Shown here: in pieces, positions 1 to 8,455 of the stretch
Numbering within the stretch: the first letter of the stretch is position 1
How the letters are laid out: every line of letters starts with the position of its first letter
DNA from: Micavibrio_C sp965231165
GTDB lineage: Bacteria; Pseudomonadota; Alphaproteobacteria; Micavibrionales; Micavibrionaceae
Direction of reading: 5' to 3'
Assembly: GCA_965231165.1 (NCBI GenBank)
Contig: OZ246421.1
Span: 1,984,001-2,048,000, forward strand
DNA: 64,000 bases
Program-made: the position numbers and the translations under genes
The notes under the pieces: model-generated
The model's database searches: none
What the model was told of the DNA's origin: nothing
The model's input: the letters and a program-made list of their open reading frames with translations, nothing else

Positions 1-284
1 TTTCATCCTCGATTACTTGTGTGGTGCTGAGCTTCGGTTACATGGAAATACCCGATGTTCCCAAGGCTTTGATGTTACTGCCGCGGCATGGTGTTGATAT
101 GGATACTGAGGGTGCGTCCTATTTTCTGGGGCGGCGTTCGATTGTTTCGGATGCCAAGATGGGCTTGCCGGAATGGCAGGATAATATTTATATCGCCATG
201 GCGCATTCAGCGGCGAATGCGAATGATTTCTTCCGTATCCCCTATGACCGCGTCGTTGAGTTGGGAATCCAGTTGGCTGTATAG
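1..284 (+). CDS. kup: Kup-family potassium uptake protein, C-terminal fragment
   Basis: Only the last 94 or so residues are present; the gene enters from the left edge in frame 3 and stops with TAG at 282-284. The fragment carries the typical Kup cytoplasmic tail: FGYMEIPDVPKAL, then FLGRRSIV, LPEWQDNIYIAMA, and the closing DFFRIPYDRVVELG. Kup proteins are inner-membrane H+/K+ symporters of about 630 residues, so roughly the last seventh is visible. The family assignment is firm from these motifs. Nothing can be said about the membrane part or promoter. Confidence 0.9.
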   Translation, partial: SSSITCVVLSFGYMEIPDVPKALMLLPRHGVDMDTEGASYFLGRRSIVSDAKMGLPEWQDNIYIAMAHSAANANDFFRIPYDRVVELGIQLAV

Positions 285-382
285 GGAATATGAAAAAAGT
301 CCCGGTTTACCTGCCTTGAAAATATCCTCAATCCATATCATTCTGTCTATTGCGTTTCGCCCTTGGACTTAGGACATAATAC

Positions 383-1366
383 ATGGAGTTTCTCTCCGCT
401 TTTCTTGATGGTCAGTTTTTAGGTCAGCCTGCCAGCATGTGGCTGATATTTCTGAGTGTGATCGTCACATTGCTGGTGCTTGATCTGGGGGTCTTTAACA
501 AGAAAGACCATGTGATCGGCGCACGGGAGAGTTTGCGTCTGGCGGGGGTTTATATTTCAATTGCCCTGTTGTTCGGGTGCTGGGTCTGGTGGACGCTGGG
601 TGCCGATGACGGGATGGATTATTTCACGGCGTATCTGATCGAACAAAGCCTGTCCATCGATAACCTGTTTGTGATGTCGCTGATCTTTGCCTATTACGGC
701 GTACCGCGTGAATACCAGCATCGTGTTTTGTTCTGGGGGATTGTCGGCGTGATTGTCATGCGCGGCATCATGATCGGCGTTGGTGCGGCGCTCGTTCATA
801 ATTTCGAGTGGATATTGCTGCTGTTTGCGGCGTTCCTGATTTTTACCGGCATCAAGATGGTCATGTCCAGCGATGAAGGGGATGAGGATATCGAGCACAG
901 CCGCTTCATCAAGTTTTTACAAAAACATCTGCGGGTGACTCCTTTTTTACATGGTCATAAATTCTTTGTGCGGGAAAGAAGCATTGATAATCCGCGCGGG
1001 GGCTTAAGGGCGACACCGTTGTTTCTGGCGTTGGTGACGGTCGAGGTCGCCGACCTTATTTTTGCTGTGGATTCGGTGCCGGCGGTGTTGGCGATTACTA
1101 CCAATACATTCGTGGTTTATACGTCCAATATCTTTGCCGTGGTGGGCTTAAGGGCGCTTTATTTTGCGATTGCCGCCATTATTCACCGTTTCATTTATAT
1201 GAAATACTCACTGGCGATCATTCTGGTCTTTATCGGTCTGAAGGCCTTCTATGCTGAACTCTTCGATACCAAGGTGCCCGCTTTCCTGTCGCTCGGGATT
1301 ACGCTCGGTCTGCTGGGTGGCGGTATCCTAGTGTCGATGTGGAAGACCAGTCAGAAAGAGAAATAG
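383..1366 (+). CDS. TerC/Alx-family integral membrane protein
   Basis: A 327-residue membrane protein with about nine hydrophobic segments. It has both TerC signature halves: EQSLSIDNLFV at residues 87-97 and EVADLIFAVDSVPA at 221-234, whose acidic residues (D93, E221, D224, D230) are placed as in proposed metal-binding sites. TerC/Alx proteins are linked to manganese export and to metallating exported enzymes. The length matches the Alx group (about 320), not the shorter YkoY group. The ATG at 383 follows an AGGA 9 bases upstream. No yybP-ykoY-like manganese riboswitch could be recognised in the roughly 100-base leader. It stands alone between kup and a non-coding stretch. Confidence 0.9.
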   Translation: MEFLSAFLDGQFLGQPASMWLIFLSVIVTLLVLDLGVFNKKDHVIGARESLRLAGVYISIALLFGCWVWWTLGADDGMDYFTAYLIEQSLSIDNLFVMSLIFAYYGVPREYQHRVLFWGIVGVIVMRGIMIGVGAALVHNFEWILLLFAAFLIFTGIKMVMSSDEGDEDIEHSRFIKFLQKHLRVTPFLHGHKFFVRERSIDNPRGGLRATPLFLALVTVEVADLIFAVDSVPAVLAITTNTFVVYTSNIFAVVGLRALYFAIAAIIHRFIYMKYSLAIILVFIGLKAFYAELFDTKVPAFLSLGITLGLLGGGILVSMWKTSQKEK

Positions 1367-1410
1367 AAATCACATCTTGTTTTTAGAGTAAAGTTGCTTC
1401 CTGACTCTTG

Positions 1411-1434
1411 TTTATGATGTTTTCATATCATAAA
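1411..1434. promoter_or_regulatory. Perfect 8-bp inverted repeat, possible operator
   Basis: TTTATGAT at 1411-1418 is repeated in inverse as ATCATAAA at 1427-1434 with 8 bases between. It lies 27 bases before a start codon with a good ribosome binding site (1461). TATGAT or TATCAT within it could be a -10 box, but no convincing -35 box accompanies it. A regulator-binding site is an inference. Confidence 0.35.
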
Positions 1435-1460
1435 CCGATAAGGTAAAGGGCAGGAGGAAC

Positions 1461-1598
1461 ATGCATAAATCACAAAAGCAGACCTATGACGTAACACCGT
1501 TTGCCAGCCTGAAGGGGCTGTGGCAACGGGCCGTGGAGTTTTGTTTAAGCGTAGATGTCACTGCCGATGTCGGACCATGCGGGAGACTCCTCTCCTGA
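1461..1598 (+). CDS. Possible small protein, 45 residues, unknown
   Basis: An ATG at 1461 sits 4-5 bases after CAGGAGGA, one of the best Shine-Dalgarno sequences in the window, and opens a 45-codon frame ending in TGA at 1596-1598. The product begins MHKSQKQTYDV and ends CGRLLS. It is soluble in character, contains two cysteines and matches no family I know. Its presence after a palindromic putative operator supports expression. It could also be the remnant of a longer gene. Coding status is uncertain. Confidence 0.3.
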   Translation: MHKSQKQTYDVTPFASLKGLWQRAVEFCLSVDVTADVGPCGRLLS

Positions 1599-1844
1599 TC
1601 ATTGCAAACTCGGCTGCAATTATTTACGTCGATCATTCAGCCCTTTATTTTCAAGAGCTTTCCTATCACGCAATGCACAATCAATCGCACTGCAATATTG
1701 CGATGCAGCAGGGAGGGGGATAAAAATTTGCACACTAACACTATAGATTTTTATATTTCTTCATACCTTTTATGATGAAATGAAAGAATGCACGGACAGC
1801 ATCAATGATTGCGTACAGCCCATCTGGGGGCTTAAAGGGGCGCC

Positions 1845-2420
1845 ATGACCGATATCAGACTTAAAACGCTCAAGCCGATGCCTACAGTCGAGCTTGCGAC
1901 GTCACTTTCTCCCGGCGAGATGCAGGATCTTTGCGATTCCACCGATGCGGCGATTGAAAATGGCGGCGGCTTCGGTTGGGTCAAGCTTCCGGCCCGCGAT
2001 ATTCTGGAGCGTTACTGGCACGGTGTTCTGACCATGCCGCAACGCCGTTTGTTTCTGGCGCGGCTGGATGGCGTGATTTGCGGCACCTGTCAGCTGATGC
2101 TGCCCAACCGTAATAATGAAGCGCAAAGCTTTGCGCTTCAGCTGACCGCACATTTTGTGGCGCCTTGGGCACGGGGCCATGGTCTTGCCCGCATGCTGAT
2201 CGAGGAGATGGAAAAGCATGCCGTTAACGAGGGCTTTGGCGTGATTAATCTTGATGTCCGCGAAACGCAGGAAGCGGCCATCCAGCTTTATGAAAGCATG
2301 GGTTATGAGTTGTTCGGCACACATCCGTATTACGCCCGCGTCGACGATAAAGTGATCGGTGGCCGCTATTACGCCAAGGTCATCGATCCTGCGATCCGGG
2401 CGGCCAGCCGTATGCAATAG
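1845..2420 (+). CDS. GNAT-family N-acetyltransferase
   Basis: A 191-residue protein with the GNAT acetyl-CoA binding loop VAPWARGHGLARML around residues 106-118 (R/Q-x-x-G-x-G/A pattern) and the C-terminal EAAIQLYESMGYELFG strand-helix element typical of the fold. The substrate cannot be told. The ATG at 1845 has AAAGGGG 5-11 bases upstream. It is followed after about 60 bases by the HIT gene in the same direction, so the two may be cotranscribed. Confidence 0.85.
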   Translation: MTDIRLKTLKPMPTVELATSLSPGEMQDLCDSTDAAIENGGGFGWVKLPARDILERYWHGVLTMPQRRLFLARLDGVICGTCQLMLPNRNNEAQSFALQLTAHFVAPWARGHGLARMLIEEMEKHAVNEGFGVINLDVRETQEAAIQLYESMGYELFGTHPYYARVDDKVIGGRYYAKVIDPAIRAASRMQ

Positions 2421-2481
2421 GCCTCTTTACTCCCCTTCCGAGTTTCATGCATGATGACCGGATTAACCGAGGGAGAAGGCC

Positions 2482-2853
2482 GTGACTGTTTCATACGACG
2501 ATAATAATATTTTCGCAAAAATTCTGCGTGGCGAGATTCCCTGTAAGTCAGTCTATGAAGATGATTATGTGCTGGCGTTTCCCGATATTGCCCCTAAGGC
2601 ACCCGTTCATATTCTGGTGATACCGAAGGGCCGGTATGTGTCAGTGGCTGATTTCGGTGCCCAGGCCAGCGCGGAAGAAATTACGGCGTTTTGGCGCGCG
2701 GTTTCAAAAATCGCCGCTGATAACAACCTGCCCGCGAGCGGTTTTCGCACTATTGCGAATACAGGTCTGAATGGCGGTCAGGAAGTACCGCATTTCCATG
2801 TTCACATTCTGGGTGGCAGGGGGCTGGGGCCGATGTTGGCAGTTGCCGCTTAG
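2482..2853 (+). CDS. HIT-family (HINT-like) purine nucleotide phosphoramidase
   Basis: A 123-residue protein with the histidine triad HFHVHILGG at residues 104-112 (H104, H106, H108), the N-terminal NIFAKILRGEIP and the FPDIAPKAPVHILVIPK core. These are the hallmarks of the HINT branch, which hydrolyses AMP-linked phosphoramidates and adenylates in the cytoplasm. The length fits the family. The start is GTG at 2482 behind GGGAGAAGG. The stop overlaps the convergent gene at 2850 by 4 bases. Confidence 0.92.
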   Translation: MTVSYDDNNIFAKILRGEIPCKSVYEDDYVLAFPDIAPKAPVHILVIPKGRYVSVADFGAQASAEEITAFWRAVSKIAADNNLPASGFRTIANTGLNGGQEVPHFHVHILGGRGLGPMLAVAA

Positions 2854-3434
2854 CGCGGGAAAACGATGACGTTTTCGGCCAGATATTCGAGGGTGCGCGG
2901 GGCATTGTGACTATCTTGCCCAGTATTTAAAGCAGCCAGTTGGCTATTTGCGCGTTCGGCTTGCACCATCGCCTGAATGGACAGGATATCGCACAGCAAT
3001 CCCGTAGGTGAATGCGGGCCGGATTCAGTCAGTGTGGCATCCATCAGGGCTGCCAGTTCTTCCAGATCTTCCGGCACATGCTGCAACATCATCAGGGCGT
3101 CCTGATCGCTTAAGCGGGTATCGCCATAACCGGCCTCCGCCAGCAGGGCCGCGCCGTATTCATCCGTGATGCGTTTGCAGGAAATGCCCAGCATTCTGGC
3201 GATAGGCGTATCATCTGCGGCAGCAGCAACTTGTTGTCCGCACAGGGCCAGACAGAGCAGGCTTGTGTCCGGCGCCAGTTCTGAAAGACATTCATGCAGG
3301 GCGTATTCGCACTCATCATCCAGTTGTTCGCTGTCGTTCAGGATCATCTGTACCGCGATGGGGACGACGAAACGGGCATGCAATGTCGCCAGTTGCTGGT
3401 CGGTCAGTGATGATTGCGGTACGCGGGCGCGCAT
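2850..3434 (-). CDS. Conserved-looking hypothetical protein, 194 residues
   Basis: A soluble, acidic, mostly helical protein with no recognised domain. It carries several cysteines (CEYALHEC, LLCLALCGQQ, GISCK) and leucine-rich helices. The ATG at 3434 is preferred over an upstream TTG at 3467 because AAGAGG precedes it. The frame is intact over 194 codons and ends tail-to-tail with the HIT gene. Function unknown; Cys spacing is not a clear zinc motif. Confidence 0.6.
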   Translation of the reverse strand: MRARVPQSSLTDQQLATLHARFVVPIAVQMILNDSEQLDDECEYALHECLSELAPDTSLLCLALCGQQVAAAADDTPIARMLGISCKRITDEYGAALLAEAGYGDTRLSDQDALMMLQHVPEDLEELAALMDATLTESGPHSPTGLLCDILSIQAMVQAERANSQLAALNTGQDSHNAPRTLEYLAENVIVFPR

Positions 3435-3581
3435 GGACAAAAAACCTCTTTTGTTATTCTTCCTCAAGTGTCGCAGGGAAGCGTGAATAAGGGCTTAACG
3501 GATATTTTCGGTAACGCGCACGGTTGTCTTTCTTACCCATATGGGAGTAGATTGGCAGAAGGGAGATTTCTGCAGCGCCAG

Positions 3582-4214
3582 ATGAAAATAAAAATTAACC
3601 AAGGCCAAAAACGCAACACTGACAAGGAAGGCAAGAAACGGCCTTTTCAGGATGATACCGCCCTCATTCTCGCGGTGATATGTATCATGGTGGTGGCGCA
3701 TGCTTATGTCGTGGCGAAGCTGCGTGTGCCTGCCCCGTCACAGAGAATTGTCGTTACAGCGCAGACCGGCGATGTGGCCAGCGCCATCGGCCAAAATCTT
3801 TCGGCGCAGCGGCAAGACATCGAAGAACATATAAAATATTTTATGGCCATTCCTGAGGGTATGACTGATCAGGCATTGCTGGCGGCGCGGGGCGTGTCAT
3901 TCAGCGTGGCGGGCTGGCCGGCTTATCAGCAATATCTGACCGAACAGCAAAAGAAACTGGCGGAAGCGGGCGGGTTAGGCCTGAGAGCTGAATTTGTTCT
4001 CGGCTCGCAAAAATATGCGATTCTGAGCGATGGCCGCACAGTTTTTCGCGCCGAGGGGATTTATTGTTTCGGTATCGCTGAGGATTACCGATGCGGGCCG
4101 CAGCGCTTTATCATAGAATTAGTGATGTATGGCAGTATCAGCAAACCCGAGGCGCTCTCTTTTGACAGCTGGCGCGTCTGGACACCGCTTCCGGCGGCGG
4201 AAACATCGCCCTGA
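3582..4214 (+). CDS. Single-pass membrane protein with C-terminal extracytoplasmic domain, unknown
   Basis: About 210 residues from the ATG at 3582: a lysine-rich cytoplasmic start (KIKINQGQKRNTDKEGKKR), one membrane helix (ALILAVICIMVVAHAYVVAKL, about residues 26-46) and a roughly 160-residue domain that should face the periplasm and contains two cysteines (IYCFGIAEDYRCG). The topology and a GWPAYQQYL element are reminiscent of VirB8/DotI-type proteins. That is only an architectural resemblance and no secretion genes are nearby. The frame stays open upstream to 3414, so the start is uncertain. Downstream is the antiporter gene after 42 bases. Confidence 0.6.
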   Translation: MKIKINQGQKRNTDKEGKKRPFQDDTALILAVICIMVVAHAYVVAKLRVPAPSQRIVVTAQTGDVASAIGQNLSAQRQDIEEHIKYFMAIPEGMTDQALLAARGVSFSVAGWPAYQQYLTEQQKKLAEAGGLGLRAEFVLGSQKYAILSDGRTVFRAEGIYCFGIAEDYRCGPQRFIIELVMYGSISKPEALSFDSWRVWTPLPAAETSP

Positions 4215-4256
4215 TTTCGCTAACCGAATGGTCATTACCGGACTGGTTTTTTTCTG

Positions 4257-5921
4257 ATGCATCTTTTTCCCTTAAAAGAAATAGTCGTCTTTCTTTTTGT
4301 CGCGGGGGCGCTTATTCCGTTTATGGCGCGGTGGCGGCTGAATCCTGTGCTGGGGTTTCTTGTGGCGGGTGCTTTGATCGGCCCCTACGGTCTGGTGCAA
4401 ATTCCGCATGCACCGGAGATTTTTTCTTTTGTAGCGTTCACTGATATCGAGAAGGTCAGGCTGCTGGGTGAATTCGGCATTGTCTTTCTTTTGTTCCTGA
4501 TAGGGATAGAGCTTTCCCCTGCGCGCCTGCTGGCGATGCGGCGTCTGATCTTCGGGCTGGGGGCGGCGCAGGTTTTACTGTGCGGCTCTGTTATCGGTCT
4601 GATCGCCTGGGTCTGGGGGAATACGGTGTCCGCCTCGATTGTTCTGGGGCTTTGTCTGGCGCTTTCCTCAACGGCGGTGGTGATGAAAATCATCATGGAC
4701 CGCGGGCATTTTGCTTCGCCTCTGGGGCAGGCCAGCTTTTCCATGCTGCTTTTTCAGGACCTGGCGATTGTACCGATCATGTTTTTGATTCTCCTGCTGG
4801 GAGATGGCGCGATGGTGCCGGGGCAGGATATATCGCCGCTGCTTTTTGTCTTCAGGGCGGCGGGCGTTATCTTGTTGCTGCTGGTGATGGGGCATTTCGT
4901 CGCACGGCCCGTTCTGCGGATGACTTCTGCGGGGGGCGCTGGCCCTGAATATTTCATGGCGGGCATTCTGCTGATGCTTTTGCTGTCGTCGATGGCCACT
5001 GAATATGCCGGATTAAGCATGGCGCTGGGCGCGTTTCTGGCAGGCCTGATTTTTGCCGAGACGGAATTCCGCAACCAGATCGAAATTTACATCGAGCCGT
5101 TTAAAGGCCTGCTGATGGGTCTTTTCTTCATATCCGTTGGCATGGCGATTGATGTTTCTGTGGTGATCGACAATCTGTTCTGGCTTTTTGCCAGCGTGGC
5201 CGGGTTGTTTGCCATCAAGGCTGTTTTAATCACAGGATTGTGCCGGGTTTTCGGCCTTTCGCTGCCGACGGCGGTGCGCGCGGGCATTACGCTGGGTCAG
5301 GCGGGGGAGTTTGCCTTTATCGTCGTGGGCCTGTCGGTCGCTGCCGGGATTTTCCCGGAAAGCACAGGGCAGTTTATGATCATGGTGACAAGTCTGACCC
5401 TCGCGCTTACCCCCGCCGCCTATTGGCTGGGCGAGTATTGCGAGGCCTATTTACTCAAGCGTGGCAGCTTGTCTCTGGAAGATACGTTGGCGGAAACCAG
5501 CCGGGACATTTCCGGGCATGTGGTGATCGCCGGTTTTGGCCGGACGGGGCAGGCCGTGGCCAAGGCGCTGGAGGAACGGCAAATCCCTTATCTGGCGCTT
5601 GATAATGACGGCACTGCGCTCGATGCGCTGCGCCGCCGCGGCATGCCGGTGTTTTTTGGCGATGCCAGCGATATTCATGCTTTGCAGAAAGTCAGGGCCG
5701 ATAAAGCGCGTTCAATCGTGCTGGCGCTTGATAATAAAAAAGCCGCGCAGCGCACCATAAAACATGTCCGTCAGTATTGCCCGCAGGCCATCATCTATGC
5801 CCGCGCTCACGATGAAGCCCACGCGGCAGAGCTTAAAAATCACGGCGTGAACGCCGTCGTGCTGGAATTCGAAGGTGTCAGCCAATATCTGGCACAGCGG
5901 GTTTTGGAAGAGCAGGATTAG
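4257..5921 (+). CDS. CPA2-family cation/proton antiporter with RCK (TrkA-N) domain, KefB/KefC-like
   Basis: A 554-residue protein. Residues 1-385 form about 12-13 membrane helices with the CPA2 pattern (NPVLGFLVAGALIGP, FGIVFLLFLIGIELS, LSLSSTAVV-like ALSSTAVVMKI). Residues 422-550 form a Rossmann RCK domain beginning VVIAGFGRTGQAVAKAL and ending near the C terminus. Such proteins exchange K+ or Na+ for H+ under nucleotide or glutathione control. The length matches KefC-like proteins. No KefF/KefG ancillary gene is adjacent. A second CPA2 gene lacking the RCK domain lies at 56539. Confidence 0.9.
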   Translation: MHLFPLKEIVVFLFVAGALIPFMARWRLNPVLGFLVAGALIGPYGLVQIPHAPEIFSFVAFTDIEKVRLLGEFGIVFLLFLIGIELSPARLLAMRRLIFGLGAAQVLLCGSVIGLIAWVWGNTVSASIVLGLCLALSSTAVVMKIIMDRGHFASPLGQASFSMLLFQDLAIVPIMFLILLLGDGAMVPGQDISPLLFVFRAAGVILLLLVMGHFVARPVLRMTSAGGAGPEYFMAGILLMLLLSSMATEYAGLSMALGAFLAGLIFAETEFRNQIEIYIEPFKGLLMGLFFISVGMAIDVSVVIDNLFWLFASVAGLFAIKAVLITGLCRVFGLSLPTAVRAGITLGQAGEFAFIVVGLSVAAGIFPESTGQFMIMVTSLTLALTPAAYWLGEYCEAYLLKRGSLSLEDTLAETSRDISGHVVIAGFGRTGQAVAKALEERQIPYLALDNDGTALDALRRRGMPVFFGDASDIHALQKVRADKARSIVLALDNKKAAQRTIKHVRQYCPQAIIYARAHDEAHAAELKNHGVNAVVLEFEGVSQYLAQRVLEEQD

Positions 5922-5924
5922 AGC

Positions 5925-6617
5925 CTAGATGAAATCTACACCGAGTTTCTTTTCCGCTCTTCGTACCTCTGCCGAGTCATTTATGAATGACAAAAGCTCA
6001 TCGGCGGTATTGATAATTTGGGGAGAAGACAACTTTAGTCCTTTCTCTGCGGTCATGCCATAAGTTCTTTCCCGCATTGAGGTCGGAGCGTCACTATTTG
6101 CATTCAAATAGATGATAGAAATGTTCTGCCCGCGCACGTCAAGGTCTATACGTCTGCGGGTAATTTCTCGTTCTTCTATATCGCGATGTGGCTGAACAGC
6201 GTCTCTGTAGTTTATGAGGGAGACAATGTAGGGGCGGCTGCGTGTTTCGGCGTGGCCGTGCAGGTATGTTTCAAGCCTTATCTTTTCACCAATGAAAAGA
6301 TTTGACGCCATTATTGAGGGATTATTGTTCTCTCTATTATGAAAGAGTTGAGGAATATATTGAGCAACGATCCGGTCACCATCATCATCGGTGATATGCT
6401 GCAAACTATTCCAGTGCGAGGATGAGCGGGCTTTTAACGTTTTTACCAGGCATTCTTCGTAAGACGGCGGCTTTGTGGCTGCGGCAAAGAAACAGGTTAG
6501 CTTGCCAGAAACAAATTCCCGCAAGGCAACATTGCGGCAATCCATTTTCTCTGCCCACGCTGCACGGTTTCCAAAATTAGCGGCCACCATAAAATTATAG
6601 TCTTGAGAGAACGACAT
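5925..6617 (-). CDS. Hypothetical protein, 230 residues
   Basis: An intact frame ending 3 bases after the convergent antiporter gene. ATG at 6617 is chosen because GAGAAAGG stands about 9 bases before it; earlier possible starts lack such a site. The product is soluble and charged, with a cysteine near residue 26 and a C-terminal region rich in Glu/Lys (AEVRRAEKKLGVDF). No domain is recognised. It is divergent from comM, sharing a 135-base promoter region. A stand-alone acquired gene is possible, as its base composition is AT-richer than the neighbours by eye. Confidence 0.6.
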   Translation of the reverse strand: MSFSQDYNFMVAANFGNRAAWAEKMDCRNVALREFVSGKLTCFFAAATKPPSYEECLVKTLKARSSSHWNSLQHITDDDGDRIVAQYIPQLFHNRENNNPSIMASNLFIGEKIRLETYLHGHAETRSRPYIVSLINYRDAVQPHRDIEEREITRRRIDLDVRGQNISIIYLNANSDAPTSMRERTYGMTAEKGLKLSSPQIINTADELLSFINDSAEVRRAEKKLGVDFI

Positions 6618-6752
6618 CCATTTTACCTTTCTCATATATTTCCGTATCATGGCCCATCTTGTAGGGAAGTGCCAGTTTTTATGCAAATAAAAATTGGCAC
6701 TATTGTTCCTTCTTTGTTCTTGTGTAATAACGCATGGTCAGGGGGATCTATT

Positions 6753-8297
6753 TTGGTTGCACGGATTAATACGGTGGCCTTTAACGGCGTGGAGGTTCAG
6801 GCGGTTGATGTGCAGGTGCAGATTAGCAATGGTTTGCCTGCTTTCACAATTGTCGGCTTGCCGGACAAGGCTGTTGGGGAATCGCGGGAACGTGTGCGGG
6901 CGGCGTTGCATGCGTTGGGGTTGTCGCTGCCGCCGAAGCGGCTGACGGTTAATCTGGCGCCAGCGGATCTGGCCAAAGAGGGTTCACATTACGATTTGCC
7001 GATTGCGCTGGGTTTGCTCGCGGCAATGGAAGTGCTGCCTGCGGATGAGTTGCGTGATTGTGTGGTTCTGGGTGAGTTGTCGCTCGATGCGAGCATTCGC
7101 GCGGTGGCGGGCGTGTTGCCGGCGGCGCTGCATGCGTCGGCCAATGATAACCGCCTGATCTGTCCGGCGGCGTGTGGCAGTGAGGCAGCGTGGGCGGGGG
7201 ACCTGGATATTCTGGCGCCTGCGGATTTGTTGCAGCTGATCAATCACATGAAGGGGACGCAGGTCTTAAGCAAGCCGCAGCCGAAAATCGCGGCGGTGCG
7301 GGCGCAGAATTACATTACCGATATTGCTTCGGTGCGCGGTCAGGAAACCGCCAAACGCGCGCTCGAAATTGCGGCGGCGGGGAGCCATAATTTACTGATG
7401 ATCGGGCCGCCGGGGGCGGGCAAGTCGATGCTGGCCTCGTGCCTGCCGGGGATATTGCCGCCTTTGTCGCCGCGCGAGGCGCTGGAAGTTTCGATGATTC
7501 ATTCGCTCGCCGGGTCATTGCCGGAAGGGGGTTTGATCCAGCAGCGCCCGTTCCGTGCGCCCCATCATTCAGCATCCTTGCCCGCGCTGGTCGGTGGCGG
7601 GCATAAGGCGAAGCCGGGGGAGATATCGCTGGCGCATCACGGTGTGTTGTTCCTTGATGAATTGCCGGAATTCGCGCGGGCGACACTGGAGTCATTGCGG
7701 CAGCCGATTGAAACGGGCGAGGCGACGATTGCGCGCGCCAATCATCATGTGACTTATCCGGCGCGGTTTCAGTTGATCGCGGCGATGAATCCGTGCCGTT
7801 GCGGTTATCTCGGTGACCCGTCACAGGAATGCACCAAGGCACCGCGCTGCGGCGGCGAATATCAGGAAAAATTATCGGGGCCGTTGCTCGACCGGATCGA
7901 TTTGCAGGTGGAAACGGGTGCGGTGTCGATTGCCGATCTCGGCGCGCCGATGCCGGGGAATGAAACGTCTGCCATTGTGGCGGCACGTGTTGCCGCTTGC
8001 CGCGCGATCCAGCAGGAACGTTATGAGCGTCTGGCGCCGGGCATGGGTTATCTGAACGCGACGGTTTCAACGGCCTTGCTCGAACAGGTGGCGGGGCTGG
8101 ATGAGGCCGCCCGCACATTATTGAATGAGGCGGCGGAGCGGCTCAAATTGTCGGCGCGGGCCTATCACCGCTTGTTGCGGGTGGCGCGGACGATTGCGGA
8201 CCTTGAGTCTGTGGTAACAGGGCACCCCATCCCGGAGAAGATCGGGCGCAGCCATATAGCTGAATCAATGGGTTACCGCCGCCTGCGTAATAGCTAG
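6753..8297 (+). CDS. comM: ComM/YifB-family Mg-chelatase-like AAA+ ATPase
   Basis: The protein is 514 residues when started at TTG 6753, which follows AGGGGGAT and gives the family's usual beginning (VARINTVAFNGVEVQAV). The N-terminal ChlI-type domain has VGLPDKAVGESRERVRAAL. The AAA+ core has Walker A GPPGAGKS at residues 218-225 and Walker B LDELPEF from 301, and the C-terminal domain ends near RSHIAESMGYR. ComM is a hexameric helicase that helps branch migration during natural transformation. An ATG exists further upstream (6603) but would add about 50 unrelated residues. Confidence 0.92.
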   Translation: MVARINTVAFNGVEVQAVDVQVQISNGLPAFTIVGLPDKAVGESRERVRAALHALGLSLPPKRLTVNLAPADLAKEGSHYDLPIALGLLAAMEVLPADELRDCVVLGELSLDASIRAVAGVLPAALHASANDNRLICPAACGSEAAWAGDLDILAPADLLQLINHMKGTQVLSKPQPKIAAVRAQNYITDIASVRGQETAKRALEIAAAGSHNLLMIGPPGAGKSMLASCLPGILPPLSPREALEVSMIHSLAGSLPEGGLIQQRPFRAPHHSASLPALVGGGHKAKPGEISLAHHGVLFLDELPEFARATLESLRQPIETGEATIARANHHVTYPARFQLIAAMNPCRCGYLGDPSQECTKAPRCGGEYQEKLSGPLLDRIDLQVETGAVSIADLGAPMPGNETSAIVAARVAACRAIQQERYERLAPGMGYLNATVSTALLEQVAGLDEAARTLLNEAAERLKLSARAYHRLLRVARTIADLESVVTGHPIPEKIGRSHIAESMGYRRLRNS

Positions 8298-8330
8298 CGG
8301 GTCTCAAGCCCCTGTGATTCCATAAAAAAT

Positions 8331-8359
8331 TTGAAATTTGCAGAGAAAACAGTTAATAT
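8331..8359 (+). promoter_or_regulatory. Putative sigma-70 promoter for the gene at 8456
   Basis: TTGAAA (8331-8336) and TAATAT (8354-8359) are separated by 17 bases. Transcription would start near 8366, leaving an AT-rich leader of about 90 bases that contains a TTGTA/TACAA inverted repeat at 8404-8416. Confidence 0.45.
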
Positions 8360-8455
8360 GGTATGGAATGATTATGGGCAGAAATGCTTTGTTAAGATGT
8401 GCATTGTAAGATACAAAGTACATAACATATAAAAAATCAAACGGTGTGTTAGGCG

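Larger units (their letters stand above)
1367..1844. other. 478-base stretch without a confident gene
   Basis: Between terC and the GNAT gene no protein longer than about 67 codons is possible, and none resembles a known family. The stretch holds an inverted repeat at 1411-1434, a small open frame at 1461-1598 with a strong ribosome binding site, and further short palindromic pieces around 1690-1715. No tRNA or known RNA fold was recognised. Confidence 0.5.

Noticed and set aside
285..382. Possible yybP-ykoY manganese riboswitch before the TerC gene
   Set aside because: The leader is only about 100 bases and the conserved loop sequences of that riboswitch could not be found.
7315..8118. Long minus-strand open frame opposite comM
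   Set aside because: It is an antisense shadow of a well-identified AAA+ gene, Arg/Pro-rich, with no family resemblance or ribosome site.
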